A stretch of DNA of 64,000 nucleotides, from contig JAXDDX010000054.1 of the NCBI GenBank assembly GCA_034670405.1, forward strand, positions 2,108,001 through 2,172,000. The letters are read 5' to 3'. Source of the DNA: Hoplostethus atlanticus. Lineage: Eukaryota > Chordata > Actinopteri > Trachichthyiformes > Trachichthyidae. Below the pieces are notes generated by a model. The model was given only the letters and a program-made list of their open reading frames with translations, did not search any database and was not told where the DNA came from. Numbering within the stretch: the first letter of the stretch is position 1; each line of letters starts with the position of its first letter. The position numbers and the translations under genes are program-made. Shown here piece after piece: positions 13,217 through 28,127 of this stretch.

Positions 13217-14712
13217 TTTGAGCATGTATAAATGGTTTAACTGTGTACACTGTCTGTAGGTTAACTTATAAAGGACCCTCAGGGTCCATAGGGTCTAAAA
13301 CATCTGGTATTAGGACTGGAAGGGTCGCAGGGCTGTGTGGAGACGAGTAGGGGTCATAAATGGAGAAGATAGCCAGCCAGGGATGAAGTCATGTCTTTGG
13401 AATGTATACATTGACCTAAGCCTGTTCCTTTGTTAGACACAGACTCATGCTTTGCCTTGTTTGGTGATGTACGTCTCTGTCCACACGTGTGTATTAAACT
13501 GCTTGAACTAAGATCAACCTACTTTCATTTCACCTAGTTTGACTATGAAGGAAGAGATTCCCAACTTTCAACATGTTTCTGTCCTGGACACATCATTAAC
13601 AATACATGCAAGCAGTGTGATGCATGGAATGGAAAGTTTCACTTGATAAGTTTCACTTTTGTTTTCACAACGGGAGGTTCTGACTCATTGGATGAACTAC
13701 AGCACTGAACTATTGCACTGGCACAGCACTAAACCCCAGTGAAACAGAGTGTGGATATTGGATGGGATTCAGGCAGTCACTGTACTAAAAAACAAAACAA
13801 AACAAAGCAAAACAGATAACAGGAGAGGCTGTTAAAGAAGTCACTCCAAAACAATAAATCCATAAATCCATCCACTCCATAAATCAACTTATAATAAAAG
13901 GTCAGCGATATTATTCAACATCATGCTCAAATGTTGGGGGAAAATCAATGTAAAGAAACACCTCAACTCACTATTCACGCCACACTACAAGACTAGAATG
14001 AAGATTACTTTCCAGTTCATCTCATTCTTTATATATGTCAAGTTCAATTCCACACCCTTTTATAAAAACACATCGGGACATCAGCACAATTCAACAAGGC
14101 AAAGTTACTGGATCTCTGCAGTAATTTACGCTGATGGGAAGTATTATGTGGTACACGCCTCTAACTTGTTAACTACTTTCTCACGCGCAACAGTGTGCAG
14201 TAACACAGGAAGTCAGTGATTGTTTTTTAAACTCTTAAAAACAATCTCACACACTGATCAAGTTTGATTGTGTCTGGAAATGCTTTGTGGAGAATCCATT
14301 TCAAACAAGCTTTGAATGCAAAGGCAACTGCAGAGAGCCGGAAAGCCGTTTTTTCCACGATCCGTTCGCAATATTGTGAGCTAACGTTAGCAAACCAAAA
14401 ACGAAGTGCGCAAATGTGGGTGATTCCATGATTTTAAGGCTTGTTGGAAACAAGCGTCAAAGGGGACAGTTAGGTGGTGTACTTACAACCATTCGGGCTT
14501 CTCTATAATCTGGAAAGGAGGAAGAAGAGACAACCCAAGTAAAATTTGTTGTCTAAACGTTAAATAAAATGAAGAGGAACACACACACACACTAATGTAA
14601 CGTTATCGGTAAACCCCAACTATTAAGCGCGAGCTAGCTTGTGTTAGCCACCAACTTCTTATAACAAGCAAATCAACACTGTCTTACCTGTGTCTTCTCT
14701 AAACATTGCCAT
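5720..14712 (-). CDS. ttc31: TTC31-family protein with TPRs and a C-terminal RRM
   Basis: Exons in transcript order: 14712-14688, 14509-14487, 12565-12499, 12276-12050, 11940-11860, 11744-11688, 11580-11395, 10797-10630, 10427-10364, 10243-10153, 10012-9871, 9537-9432, 9185-9086, 8808-8610, 7010-6933, 6617-6515, 6124-6009, 5819-5720. If one surplus base near 9507 is discounted, all phases agree and give about 643 aa. Features: Lys/Glu-rich coiled region; an acidic Ser-rich stretch; [23 protein letters not shown] units ([20 protein letters not shown], then [18 protein letters not shown]); Pro-rich linker; RRM with RNP2-like LFPIWVGNM and RNP1-like [10 protein letters not shown]; a basic [10 protein letters not shown] tail. 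The middle matches human TTC31 ([13 protein letters not shown]). Function is unknown; TPRs suggest protein binding and the RRM suggests RNA binding. The intron after 11860 has a GC donor. Confidence 0.78.
7273..7366. mobile_element. Short MITE-like element in a ttc31 intron
   Basis: About 94 bp with inverted ends: left CAGGGTTGCTGCAGG, right reading (reverse) CAGGGTTTCTGCGGG. The flanks share TTCTA on both sides (7268-7272 and 7367-7371), a candidate target duplication. The ends resemble abundant vertebrate non-autonomous hAT elements, but the duplication is shorter than the 8 bp expected. Confidence 0.5.
7685..7810. repeat. Dispersed repeat, related to 59775-59940
   Basis: Shares a long imperfect match with 59775-59940 in the same orientation: ACAGGAAGTGAT, AAGAACTGGGTAGT, GGCAGCGAT..GCCACC and AAACTCAAA..TTC in the same order. 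This is an unclassified interspersed repeat in a ttc31 intron. Confidence 0.6.
10984..11280. mobile_element. DNA-transposon-derived fragment
   Basis: Begins TACAGTCATGCTTGAAAGTT and continues into sequence about aligning to CTCAATTGGATTAAAGTCAG, wording I know from common fish and amphibian interspersed DNA transposon copies. It lies in a ttc31 intron between exons 11395 and 10797. No intact transposase frame. The superfamily is not assigned. Confidence 0.45.
13178..13214. repeat. (CA)n microsatellite
   Basis: Pure CA dinucleotide run of about 18 units in the long second ttc31 intron. Confidence 0.95.
13215..14486. other. Second ttc31 intron, 5' half
   Basis: Non-coding. It holds one stretch (about 13260-13560) with an LTR-like order of signals, TATAAAGG at 13267 and ATTAAA near 13493, and otherwise unremarkable AT-rich sequence up to the acceptor-free start of the intron. 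Confidence 0.4.
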
Positions 14713-14720
14713 ACTTAATA
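14377..14720 (-). promoter_or_regulatory. Presumed ttc31 promoter-proximal region with TAACGTTA palindromes
   Basis: The palindrome TAACGTTA occurs at 14382-14389 and 14598-14605, flanking the first two small coding exons. The same octamer sits near the starts of mfsd8 and the Crypton-like gene. The regulatory role is inferred from position only. Confidence 0.35.
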
Positions 14721-16261
14721 ATGCGAATCCTGTTATATTGCAATATACACTGAGATTCGGATTAAGTACATAATAAGCGGCGTTACTTTATCGCTAATGT
14801 TTGTATCTTCTAACTTCGAATGCGCGCATGTTCTCTGCGCGCTCTGCATCAGCTTCTCAGCTTTTCTGGGTGAACGGAACTTATTTAATGTACGCATGCG
14901 CATTGTTGACCTCTTATTCACCAGCGGAGTTCGTTTGCTCCTCCCTGATGAATAGTCACGCAGATCTTTTCCTATCCACTCCCGCCCTAAAAACCTGTTC
15001 TATCACATAATACAAAGAATTGCTTTCATGTTGTTTACTAGCTCTGGTTGGCAAGAGTCCCTTCCTTGCTACATGACAGAGCAAGAGGCAGTATGGTTAC
15101 CAGCCAATAGATACTGAGAATAGATACTGGCCTCAGCTCATATTATATCCTATATATTGAATCATATTGTATAAGGAATTGGATGGAGAAGAGAGCCACA
15201 ACTCTATCTCAATGCACTGCCATCTCAATCCATGTGAAATCTAACAAAAAGTATATGATGTAATATTAAGAAAGCCATTTTAAAATTGAGACCACATTTA
15301 TTTTCAACCCAATGCACTCAGTTAGTCAGTTAGTACAAACACACATCATTAATTTATGAATTATTTCAGGAAGCGAAAACAGTGTAGTTTTAACTACAAG
15401 TGAAGCTGTTAAAGGAAATAGGGAATAAATATTGTCAACCTGTTCATGTAGAGGAAAATAATAAAAATAAATCTGCTTATCTCTCAAGAATGAGTCACAT
15501 TTGTTGAATGACAAGAATCAATGCACATAATTAAAATTGTCATATCATAATCATATCCATCTTAAAAACAGTTAACTGTTTGATCAGGATATTGTGAACA
15601 AAAAATGCTGCATCTAACCGATCCAACATAATTCAGTAATCAGCACATTTTCTGTATATAAAAACTGAATATTAAACAATTTTATTACAGAATTACAGTG
15701 AGGTACAATTAATGTGCGTAGGGAGCTTATCCACAAGCCACAAATGTATGAGATCATTGAAATGCAAACACTCTGAGAACTTTATCCGGTCTGATAAATG
15801 CTTACTGCTGTGAATTCAAATACTTTTAAATTTGCTTATCTTTAAAACCAACAATGTCATTACATACCACATGTGCTAAAAGTTATAATAATTCAGTAAC
15901 AAATATACCATCTATTTGCGATCATTGGTCCACCTAAGACAAGTTAAGGTCATACAGGATTAAGAATATCCTTGACATGGCTTGTTCCACGCCGCTGTAG
16001 TGCTAGCATCAACTCCCTTTTAACCAGCGAAGAGGCCACCTTTGGTCGGCTCACGAGAGATGACCTGGCCTTATCTCTCCGCCAAACAGTTTAAAGGTCA
16101 AACCTGAGTCACAAACTCTTGCTTAACAGTTACCACATCCCAAAGTAACAGCAACAAAGAGCCTAAATTATAGCCCACATGTTGGCTACAAGTCTTTAAG
16201 AGAAAAAGGGGGAAATGGTCCTCAGTTCCCTCCAATTAAGAAGTGAGGGAGCCTCCACTTG
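14713..16261. other. Intergenic: ttc31 5' flank and mfsd8 3' flank
   Basis: The right part should be the mfsd8 3' UTR, since that gene reads leftward from 16262; TTTATT (AATAAA on the minus strand) near 15680 is a possible polyadenylation signal. No coding exon or clear repeat was recognised. Confidence 0.5.
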
Positions 16262-20697
<4,436 letters not shown>

Positions 20698-20940
20698 TGT
20701 TGCTGAAAAACAGCAAGCTAAAGGAGCAAAGACAAAGCTATGCAGCTGCCCTGGACTTTCCAGATATACGGCAATGTGGTTAAGTGTCCAAGTAGGCCAT
20801 TTAGCTAACGTTAAACCTAGAGAACTCCTTTCTGCAAAGCCCTCTCCCCCTAGCACGGTAAGCTAGCCTAAGCTAGCCTATCAGCTAGCCACTGGAGCTA
20901 ACATTAACGTTACACTCTTAATAAACGTTAACCTAAATAA
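20698..20940 (-). promoter_or_regulatory. Presumed mfsd8 promoter with TAACGTTA palindromes
   Basis: Immediately 5' of the mfsd8 ATG (20697-20695). It holds TAACGTTA at 20806-20813 and 20905-20912, and repeated GCTAGC/AGCTAGCC words at 20862-20892. The role is inferred from position. Confidence 0.4.
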
Positions 20941-21743
20941 CGCTACACACGACGATACGGTGCAGTGTTTTTACAGCCGATGTTGAAAGTGATCGCTGCA
21001 CAGAACCAGTGTGTCATGTGAGACAAAATGCAAAATACTTCCGCTAAAAACTTCAAAATCAAACTCGTATTGACAAACGTGTTGCAACGGACGCTGAAAG
21101 TATGAAAGTGTGTAGATAATAATATATTCTTGCAGGAATCTGTCGTAAAGTACAACATTTTCGAAATTTACTTTTCACAGCGAAACATAAAGATTTTTTT
21201 TCTGTTCACCTCATTATACACCTCACACCTCATGTATTAATGTTTCAAACGTGACGAGCTATGCGCTTTTATTTTGAAGGCAGACACGTTTGATTTCCGA
21301 TGTCATTGTGTCTTTTTCTGGCTCGCTTGACGCAGTTCAGTGCTACTCACGTGAAAATGTACAAACTACATATTTATAAACACAATCGCCTTTTTTACTC
21401 TGGTTCATTTGATTTAGTGAGACTAGTTGTATGAGCGCCCCCGTGCGTATAAAATTATATTACATCCATGACATGTTACCGCTCCATGTCTCCGTCCTCT
21501 AAAAGAAACATTAGACTTTATGGATGTTTTTAAGGAAGCGATTACTGCAGAGTGCAAGTTACTCATCTGAATTAAACATGGCCAACACTGTGGTGAGTCC
21601 TGATTCACAGAGGTTGCACATGCAGCAGTTGTGGGTCTGAATATTATGTTTTATAAATAGTATATATATCAAGCATTTAATACTTTTTTTTGGAAATGAA
21701 AGTATTAAACGTAATTCTTAGTTTATGTGTTAGCTGGCTTTAT
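20941..21743. other. Unique spacer before the duplicated block
   Basis: No gene or repeat recognised. It is the left flank of the duplication and has no counterpart near 28296. Confidence 0.5.
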
Positions 21744-22865
21744 TGAACAGTACTTCAGTTGATGATAATAATGTTATAGAACATCGGGTTTAATCGCAAT
21801 ATTAGAAGAGCAGACCAAAGTGATGACACAATGTCACTTTGAACTTGAATATCTGGAATAAAACATCACTGGCTACAATGACTGATTTCTTTATCTTGTT
21901 TGTGATAAAGGGCCATATCAACTTGACTTGACTAGGAGCAAGGAGGAGATAACAGAGATAATATATTTTTGAGACTTTATGAGATAAATTTGAAGATGCC
22001 AACATGTGACATATATAATGGTAATAAGCTCCTACTATGTGGCTGATGCCTCCATGACTTGCAGCAGTAAGTGAAAACTGTGCTTGTTTGAGAAGAAGCA
22101 TCCAAATCGTTGAAGTCATAAAAACATCATATTGAGTTTTCTCTAATGTCGTGGTTTCATATTTCTTCTTGGATTTTGCTTTCCTATGGGATCTTTAATG
22201 ATACTATCAATAGCACAGCACAGGAAATTGAGCCAATATACAGTATGTGGTGTATTAATGTGTCATGTACAGTTTCCGCCACCAAACCCATGACAGCGCT
22301 ACACCTGCCGCGTTCATCGTCTGGTTCTTTATCGAGAGACTGACGTCCTTTCCCCTCTGCATGACTGAAAGTGATAGTACAATCTCTCAACGAGGAGTGG
22401 TGCGGGATTGTCGTTTGAATTGCAGAATTTGAATTCACTTCAATTAATTACGACAAACAAAGGACGCTGACTTCAATTTACGATCATTTCTGGATTACTT
22501 ACAGCTTTCTGGAAGGGCTCTGCTCCAAGTTGCTTGCTTTTTTTGTTTTAGACGCGCGCGTGGAATCACTGAAACACAAAGGTTGGGCCTGATTTCAGTT
22601 GGCGTTGTTTATAGTCAATCTAAATATTAATAGTCGGCTGTTAGTCTGTTTCATTTCAAGAACACGACTTCAATGTTCAATCGTTTTAATTAATGCTATA
22701 TTGACGCTCAACACAGGTACATATGGGGCCTGGTGGCCTGGCCTACGTTGCTTACCGTGGCGTTTTGTGCCAATGCAAATTATCACTATTGAGTTGGCTG
22801 TTGCATGAATACTCAAGTTAGTATATCCTCAGGCTCCTAATTGGTATTTTTCTACACACCCTCAG

Positions 22866-25125
22866 ATGACGCAGCTGTGCCTCATCGCTGCTCTCTGCCG
22901 CATCTCTGTCGGTTGCCGCTTCCGGTGAGTATTAACAAGCCTCTAAATTCTTTGAAAACATTTCTTACAACCTATTTCATAGACTTGCTTTATGTGAAAT
23001 TCTTTATCCATTACTTTTACCAGTATATTTTTACCTACCTTTTTAATCTTGTGGTGCCTTCTTGTTTTAATTTATTTGTATGTATGATTATGAGTTAAAA
23101 GCACTTTGTAAACTGTTTAAAAGTGATATTATTACTACTACTACTACTACCCTCAGTAATTTATGTCTACAGTCAGATAGAGCATGATTGTATGTCAAGG
23201 GCTTCCTGGTGGCTCAGGTGTTCAGTCACGTCATGTACCTTCCAGGTCGTGGGTTTGATTCTGGCCTGGGGATTTTGTCGCATGTCATTCCCCTCTCACT
23301 CCCATCTCCCTGTCTCTCTCTACACTGTCAGCTGTACACAAAATGCAAAATAAAACCCAACTCAAATAATGATACCATTTATGTTGCTCCTCTCACCATC
23401 TCAGAAAACATCATGGTCCCCGAGGCTCCGGTGTCAGCGCGCCTGGGCCGTACGGCGACCCTGCCATGCTGGCTGAATCCACCAAAAGACGCAGAGGGCC
23501 TGGAGGTGCGCTGGTACCGCGGTGACCAATTTGATGCCCCGGTCCTGTTTTACCGGAACAGGCGGTTGGAGGATGGGTCCCAGCTCGCCGGGTATGCAGG
23601 TCGAGTCTCCTTTGGCCTGCAGAGTGCAAAGTCTGACGGGCTGAAGGTGGGTGATGTGACGCTGCAGCTGGTAAATGTCACACTCGAGGACGCAGGAGAG
23701 TACACCTGTTATGTCACCAGTGATCAGAGCTATGACAAAGCCAGTGTCAATCTCAACGTGACCGGTGAGTTATATGAAAGTAGGGAAAACACAGGGGGGG
23801 AAAAAAACAGTTACATTGCCTCCAACTTTAAATCCCATTTCCTTCCCCATTTCCCTCTGTCCTCCTTCCTCTCCCTCAGAACTGGGCACCTCTCCTCTCC
23901 TGTCAGTAGTGTGGAGACCAGATGACTTGGTGAATGTGAGCTGTAAGTCTGAAGGCTGGTATCCAAAGCCCAGTCTGTGGTGGTCAGACCAGAAGCAGAC
24001 TCTGGCCCCAAAAAGCCTAGTGTACAACACTGACACCATCGGTCTGGTGTCTGTCCATAGCTGGCTGCTTCTCCCCACTTCGTCCATGGTTTCCTGCTCC
24101 ATAGGCTTGAATAAAGAGGAGTACAGGGAGGGAAAAGTGCACCTGGAGAGCCGCATCATAATAGGTTTGTTTTGTCAGGCATTTTTTTTTGTGTGCCTTT
24201 GCCGGTATGCACGTGTGTTGATGATTTTTATAACGTGAAACAAATACATTTCTTTTCATTCAGATCCTGGATCTCCGATGGCTGGATGGGTGGCCTTCAT
24301 TGTGACCCTCGTAGCTGTGGGTGCCTTAGCTGCTGTTGGAGGAGCACTGTACTTCAGAGGTGAATGCCTAGTGGTTTTGATGAGATGAGAGATGAAACTT
24401 CAATGATCTGCATGGGGAAATTGTATGTTTTCTGCAGCACAATCGAGTCAAAAAATGTCAGAAATCAAGACTAGAATATAGATAAAGAAAGCTAGAAACA
24501 GAGAATAGAATGTGGATAGGAATGCAATAAAAGTGATATAAGAAAGGTCAAGAGTGTAAGCAGCATCCACGGCTTGCTACCAAGAAGTCTACAGATGCAA
24601 GGATGTTTGAACTTAATCACACAGGTTTACATGTGACTGTGCTTCCTTTATGCCATGCGTACCTGTTGACAACATGCAGCGTATGATGTGGTGTGGTCTT
24701 GTGGTGTGGGTTGTTGGCAATGGACAATAGCAATTGAAGAAAAGACTTGAATCAAAGCCTCACATGTTTGTTTTGTGTTTCAGGCCACCGCTTCAAATTG
24801 GATCCTGAAAAAGGTAAGGATTGTTTTAAAGAAATATCTGCTACTTTTCACGTTCATGAAGAGGGTGGTCAAGCTATGGTGCAAGGATTAAGGCCAAAAT
24901 TGTAGATGCCAACAATGAATGAATTATTGCTGTGGGAGAAATAGACTGCTCTTTTTCTTTAAAAGAACTTGTGACAAGTATGCCTTTGCCATATTCTGAT
25001 AGACTTATATCTTAATTGGTCATTTGTGCTTTTATTTCAGGAAGTGATCATGGAGAGGGTAAGGAAGAGCACCTTAATGGCCAAGTGAAGGTTATGTTTT
25101 CACCTGTTAGTTAGTTAGTTAGTTA

Positions 25126-25159
<34 letters not shown>

Positions 25160-25401
25160 TTTTTTAGGGTGAAGAAATCAATTTAACTTCAAACCTAAGT
25201 AATAAGAATGATGTATTTGAGTGTGACAGCAAGTTGGAGAATTGTTCATGTGTTGGATCACATTATCATCTGTGTGATTTGATAATTAACAGAACCGATA
25301 AGTTACACCTAAAAATTATTAACCATTTGTCTATTTTTTTCCAGAGAATGAAAAACTTCTACCAACAGGTAATGGTTGATGATGATGATAATAATATTAT
25401 T

Positions 25402-25444
<43 letters not shown>

Positions 25445-26332
25445 TTATAATGTGGTAATGGTTAACTCTCTATTTTACTTGTCAAAGTGCAATCCATGAT
25501 AGGATTTTATGCAAACTACTTGCACTAATGAGATATCAATCAATTGATCTAGGATTAAGTTGCTGTCTTTAGTTGCTGGTGTATGGCGTAAAATCCACTT
25601 TTATTTTATTAATTTTTTTCTGTTACAGTTGCAGCCTCAAAACTAGAGGATGCTAGTACACATTATGGTAATCTGCTTAAAATTTTCTTAGATTTGCACT
25701 TAAGTATTACTCTATCTGACCTTTCTTGTTTTTAACCTTATTTTCTGTTTTCAACAGTGAATGTCACCCTTGATGAGCCACAAAATCAATATCTCAAAAC
25801 CAAAGATGGCAAAATTGTGCGAGAAGCCCCAGTTGATTTTCCTGATGGAGAAAAGGTCACTCACCTCACATCTATAAAAGGAAAACCTGGCTTCTCTTCT
25901 GGACAGCACTACTGGGAGGTTAGCTTGGCCAAAGAGCACGTAGGTCTCAAAAAATCCTGGTGGGTCGGGGTGGCAAGTGCAGCTGTCAAACTAGAGGATT
26001 GGGACGTACCACCAACTCCATCCAATGGTTTCTGGCTCCTGTCCTCAGACGGAGAAGACAGATTCCATGTTAACACAAAACCAATCATTTTACTTCCTGT
26101 CAATTCCAGACCGCAGACCCTTGGTGTGTATTTGAACTATGACAAGGGAGAGCTTTCCTTTTATGGTGTAGAAGAGAAGAGACATATTGTCACTTTAGCA
26201 ACTAAGTTCACTGGAGAAGTCGTTCCTTTTTTCAATCCTGGTAAAGGTGACAAAGCATCTATGACGATATTACATAGAGAGGTAGAGGCTCAGACCATTC
26301 AACCGAAGAGCTCTATGGATTCAAGTGCATAA
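22866..26332 (+). CDS. Butyrophilin-like Ig/B30.2 receptor, copy 1
   Basis: Type I membrane protein of the butyrophilin/TRIM-like immunoglobulin family. Exons: leader about 22866/22875-22924 (5' edge unsure); IgV 23405-23764 with ATLPCWL, EVRWYRGDQF and DAGEYTCYV; Ig-C-like 23880-24164 with VNVSCKSEGWYPKP; transmembrane 24264-24359 (GWVAFIVTLVAVGALAAVGG); mini-exons 24784-24813, 25041-25058, 25345-25368 and 25629-25667; B30.2/SPRY 25758-26332 with YWEVS, WWVGVAS, LGVYLNY and stop TAA. All introns are phase 1, as expected for Ig exons, so mini-exons can be skipped without frame loss. The frame that joins the IgV exon reads the leader as SLLSAASLSVAAS and has an upstream in-frame stop at 22867, so a further 5' exon with the ATG is needed and was not found with certainty. 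Family members regulate T cells; the ligand is unknown. AATAAA at 26635 and 26875. Confidence 0.85.
23200..23375 (+). repeat. tRNA-derived SINE upstream of the IgV exon (copy 1)
   Basis: Contains a box-A-like GGTGGCTCAGGTGTTCAG and box-B-like GGTCGTGGGTTTGATTC, followed by the CCCTGTCTCTCTCTACACTG tail. It ends about 30 bases before the IgV exon acceptor. Confidence 0.75.
25085..25170. repeat. (TTAG)n and (TCTG)n microsatellites
   Basis: TTAG units followed by TCTG units in an intron between mini-exons. In copy 2 the TCTG run is replaced by about 140 bp of other sequence. Confidence 0.9.
25388..25446. repeat. (AAT)n microsatellite
   Basis: Run of AAT/ATT units directly after a mini-exon donor. 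Copy 2 has a much shorter AAATA-rich run here. Confidence 0.95.
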
Positions 26333-27882
26333 GCTACCACATATCACATCAGTAACTGTAATACTTCTTATATCTACTGTATTGTAGTTTTACCCCTGTC
26401 TTCATCTTCATCTTTTTTTTTGCATGAGTATTTGGTGTGACCACATTAGGAAGCCTCAACCGTTCTTTGTGATTGATTTTCTTATTTTAACAAAATGTAT
26501 GTATTGTACAGGACAACATTCAAGTCTTGATCTTAATTGTACACTCAATATCTGCAAGTTCTACGATTGTTAACATTACCATGGACCCCAGAATAGCTGT
26601 TCATTGGTACTAACTAATGGGGATCCAAACAATCAATAAACAATGGCAGCTATCTGGCATCGTTTGACAGTTGTCTAAAATGTGAGTCCAACTCATTTTA
26701 GGAAAGGTGCTACCCAAGACTGTACTCGATGATTTGTGTCATATTTTATGTTTGCTTCAGTTTGAAATTAATATTTTATGTTTGCTTCATTTAGAAAACA
26801 CTGTATAACTTGTGTGTTTATGAATATATCGTCTAACTTGTATGCTTTTGTAGTTGTTGCACTTTAGTCAATACAATAAATAACGCAGGATTGTATATTT
26901 ATTTGTGATTTCTATTTTCTTTGTATTATTCTGCGTCCACGATGTAAAACCTCACTTTACAATCCAGTTTAAGAAAACACAGCAAAATGTCATACACTTT
27001 AATAAGTACAGGTAGTATTTACAGTATGTACACCATAGCACAATACTAATTTTATAACCACTACTGTATACTTTTCATTGATTAGTAAGTATTTACACTG
27101 TGAATAAGACCATATGTTGACTGAAGTAAAAGAATAATGAAAAAAAAAAATAAAAGTCTGATGGCCGATAAACAAATTCAAGTAGGCGTGCCTTGTTACA
27201 TACTAGTTTGACTATGATTGTGGTAGAGGTATGCAAGAACCACTTCACAGGTGCATCATGGTCCAATACTGGAGGAATACATTTAATACACTTGTCAGTT
27301 ATGAGAGCCATGGGTCGGGGGCACAATGCCAGTCAATTATCGATATCAAACACAAACTATACAGGTTCATAGAGGTCTCAGTCCATAAGACGTGTAGGCT
27401 AACTATGGGGGTTTGAAGGGTCAGAACCAATGATTTCTTCCTCCAATATCTTTACACATTCATGTTTGGTCATCAGCCTTTAGTGGAAGTGGACGCTAGA
27501 CCTAAGAGCATTCACCGTGTCCGAACTCATACACTTTCAGTACATCACGTCCAACCACCACTTTAAAATATATCTCAAAAACAGGCGTCTGCAATATTGA
27601 GTACAAATATTCCTCAATCTGAGCATCCCATCCGTTCTCTCAGTTCAGTCAGTTTTATTACACAAATCCCTTTCGACCAGGGTGACAGGACTAGGACTGA
27701 TAGCGTGCCTAGTTCCAGGTACTGCATCCATGGATTTTTTAAAAACAAAGTCACGTTTGGAGCGAGGGGGGGAAAAAAAGCTGCACTCCACCATAACCAG
27801 GACTTATTCTCTTCGTCGTGGTTACCATATTGTATACACATACAATATGGTATGTTGTCCTCCTGTGTCCTCAGTCTCAGAC
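26333..27882. other. Copy 1 3' UTR and duplicated 3' UTR of the downstream gene
   Basis: Left part: 3' UTR of the butyrophilin-like copy. Right part (up to 27882): duplicated 3' UTR of the minus-strand gene whose orphan exon follows. It includes a perfect hairpin at 27823-27852 (13-bp arms TACCATATTGTAT, loop ACAC), conserved at 35381-35410. Confidence 0.6.
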
Positions 27883-28127
27883 CTAGCAGACTGAGCCTGC
27901 ACTCTCTCTCCTCCCCTGCTTCTTCAGCAGCTGGATGCGGTTGTGGACATAAAACTTGATGGCCCGCCAGTCTCGCTGGTTGCTGACCAAAAGAGGGCAG
28001 AGTTCCAGGCAGCGCTCACAGTCGGCCTTGGCCGGGACACGAAGCTCCACAATGTTCCTCTTCAGGTGAGTCTCCACCGCAATGCGCTCCGCCTCCGACC
28101 AGGGACGTTTCAGCACACCGCGCTTCC
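27883..28127 (-). pseudogene. Orphan duplicated terminal exon of the Crypton-like gene
   Basis: Near-identical to 35441-35685. It has an intact acceptor (CCCTCTCAG on the minus strand) and an open frame of the Myb-like tail (KRPWSEAER, DCERCLELCP, RDWRAIKFYVHNRI), ending in TAG. The visible amino-acid change is Ile for Val after SEAER. The preceding exons were not included in the duplicated unit, so it has no gene of its own. In principle a long transcript from 41056 could splice past its proper last exon to this one, because both units read in the same direction. Confidence 0.9.

Noticed and set aside
22146..22343. First butyrophilin exon with MSWFHISSWILLSYG as signal peptide
   Set aside because: Hydrophobic start is attractive, but there is no suitable donor in phase and copy 2 has a 2-bp loss that breaks the frame, so it was not assigned.
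23200..23375. Functional tRNA gene suggested by A- and B-box-like words
   Set aside because: It does not fold into a full cloverleaf by eye, carries a SINE-type tail and is duplicated with the unit; called a SINE.
23770..24159. 129-codon minus-strand frame (and its twin at 30334-30723)
   Set aside because: It is antisense to the Ig-C exon and has no domain; the plus-strand exon explains the sequence.
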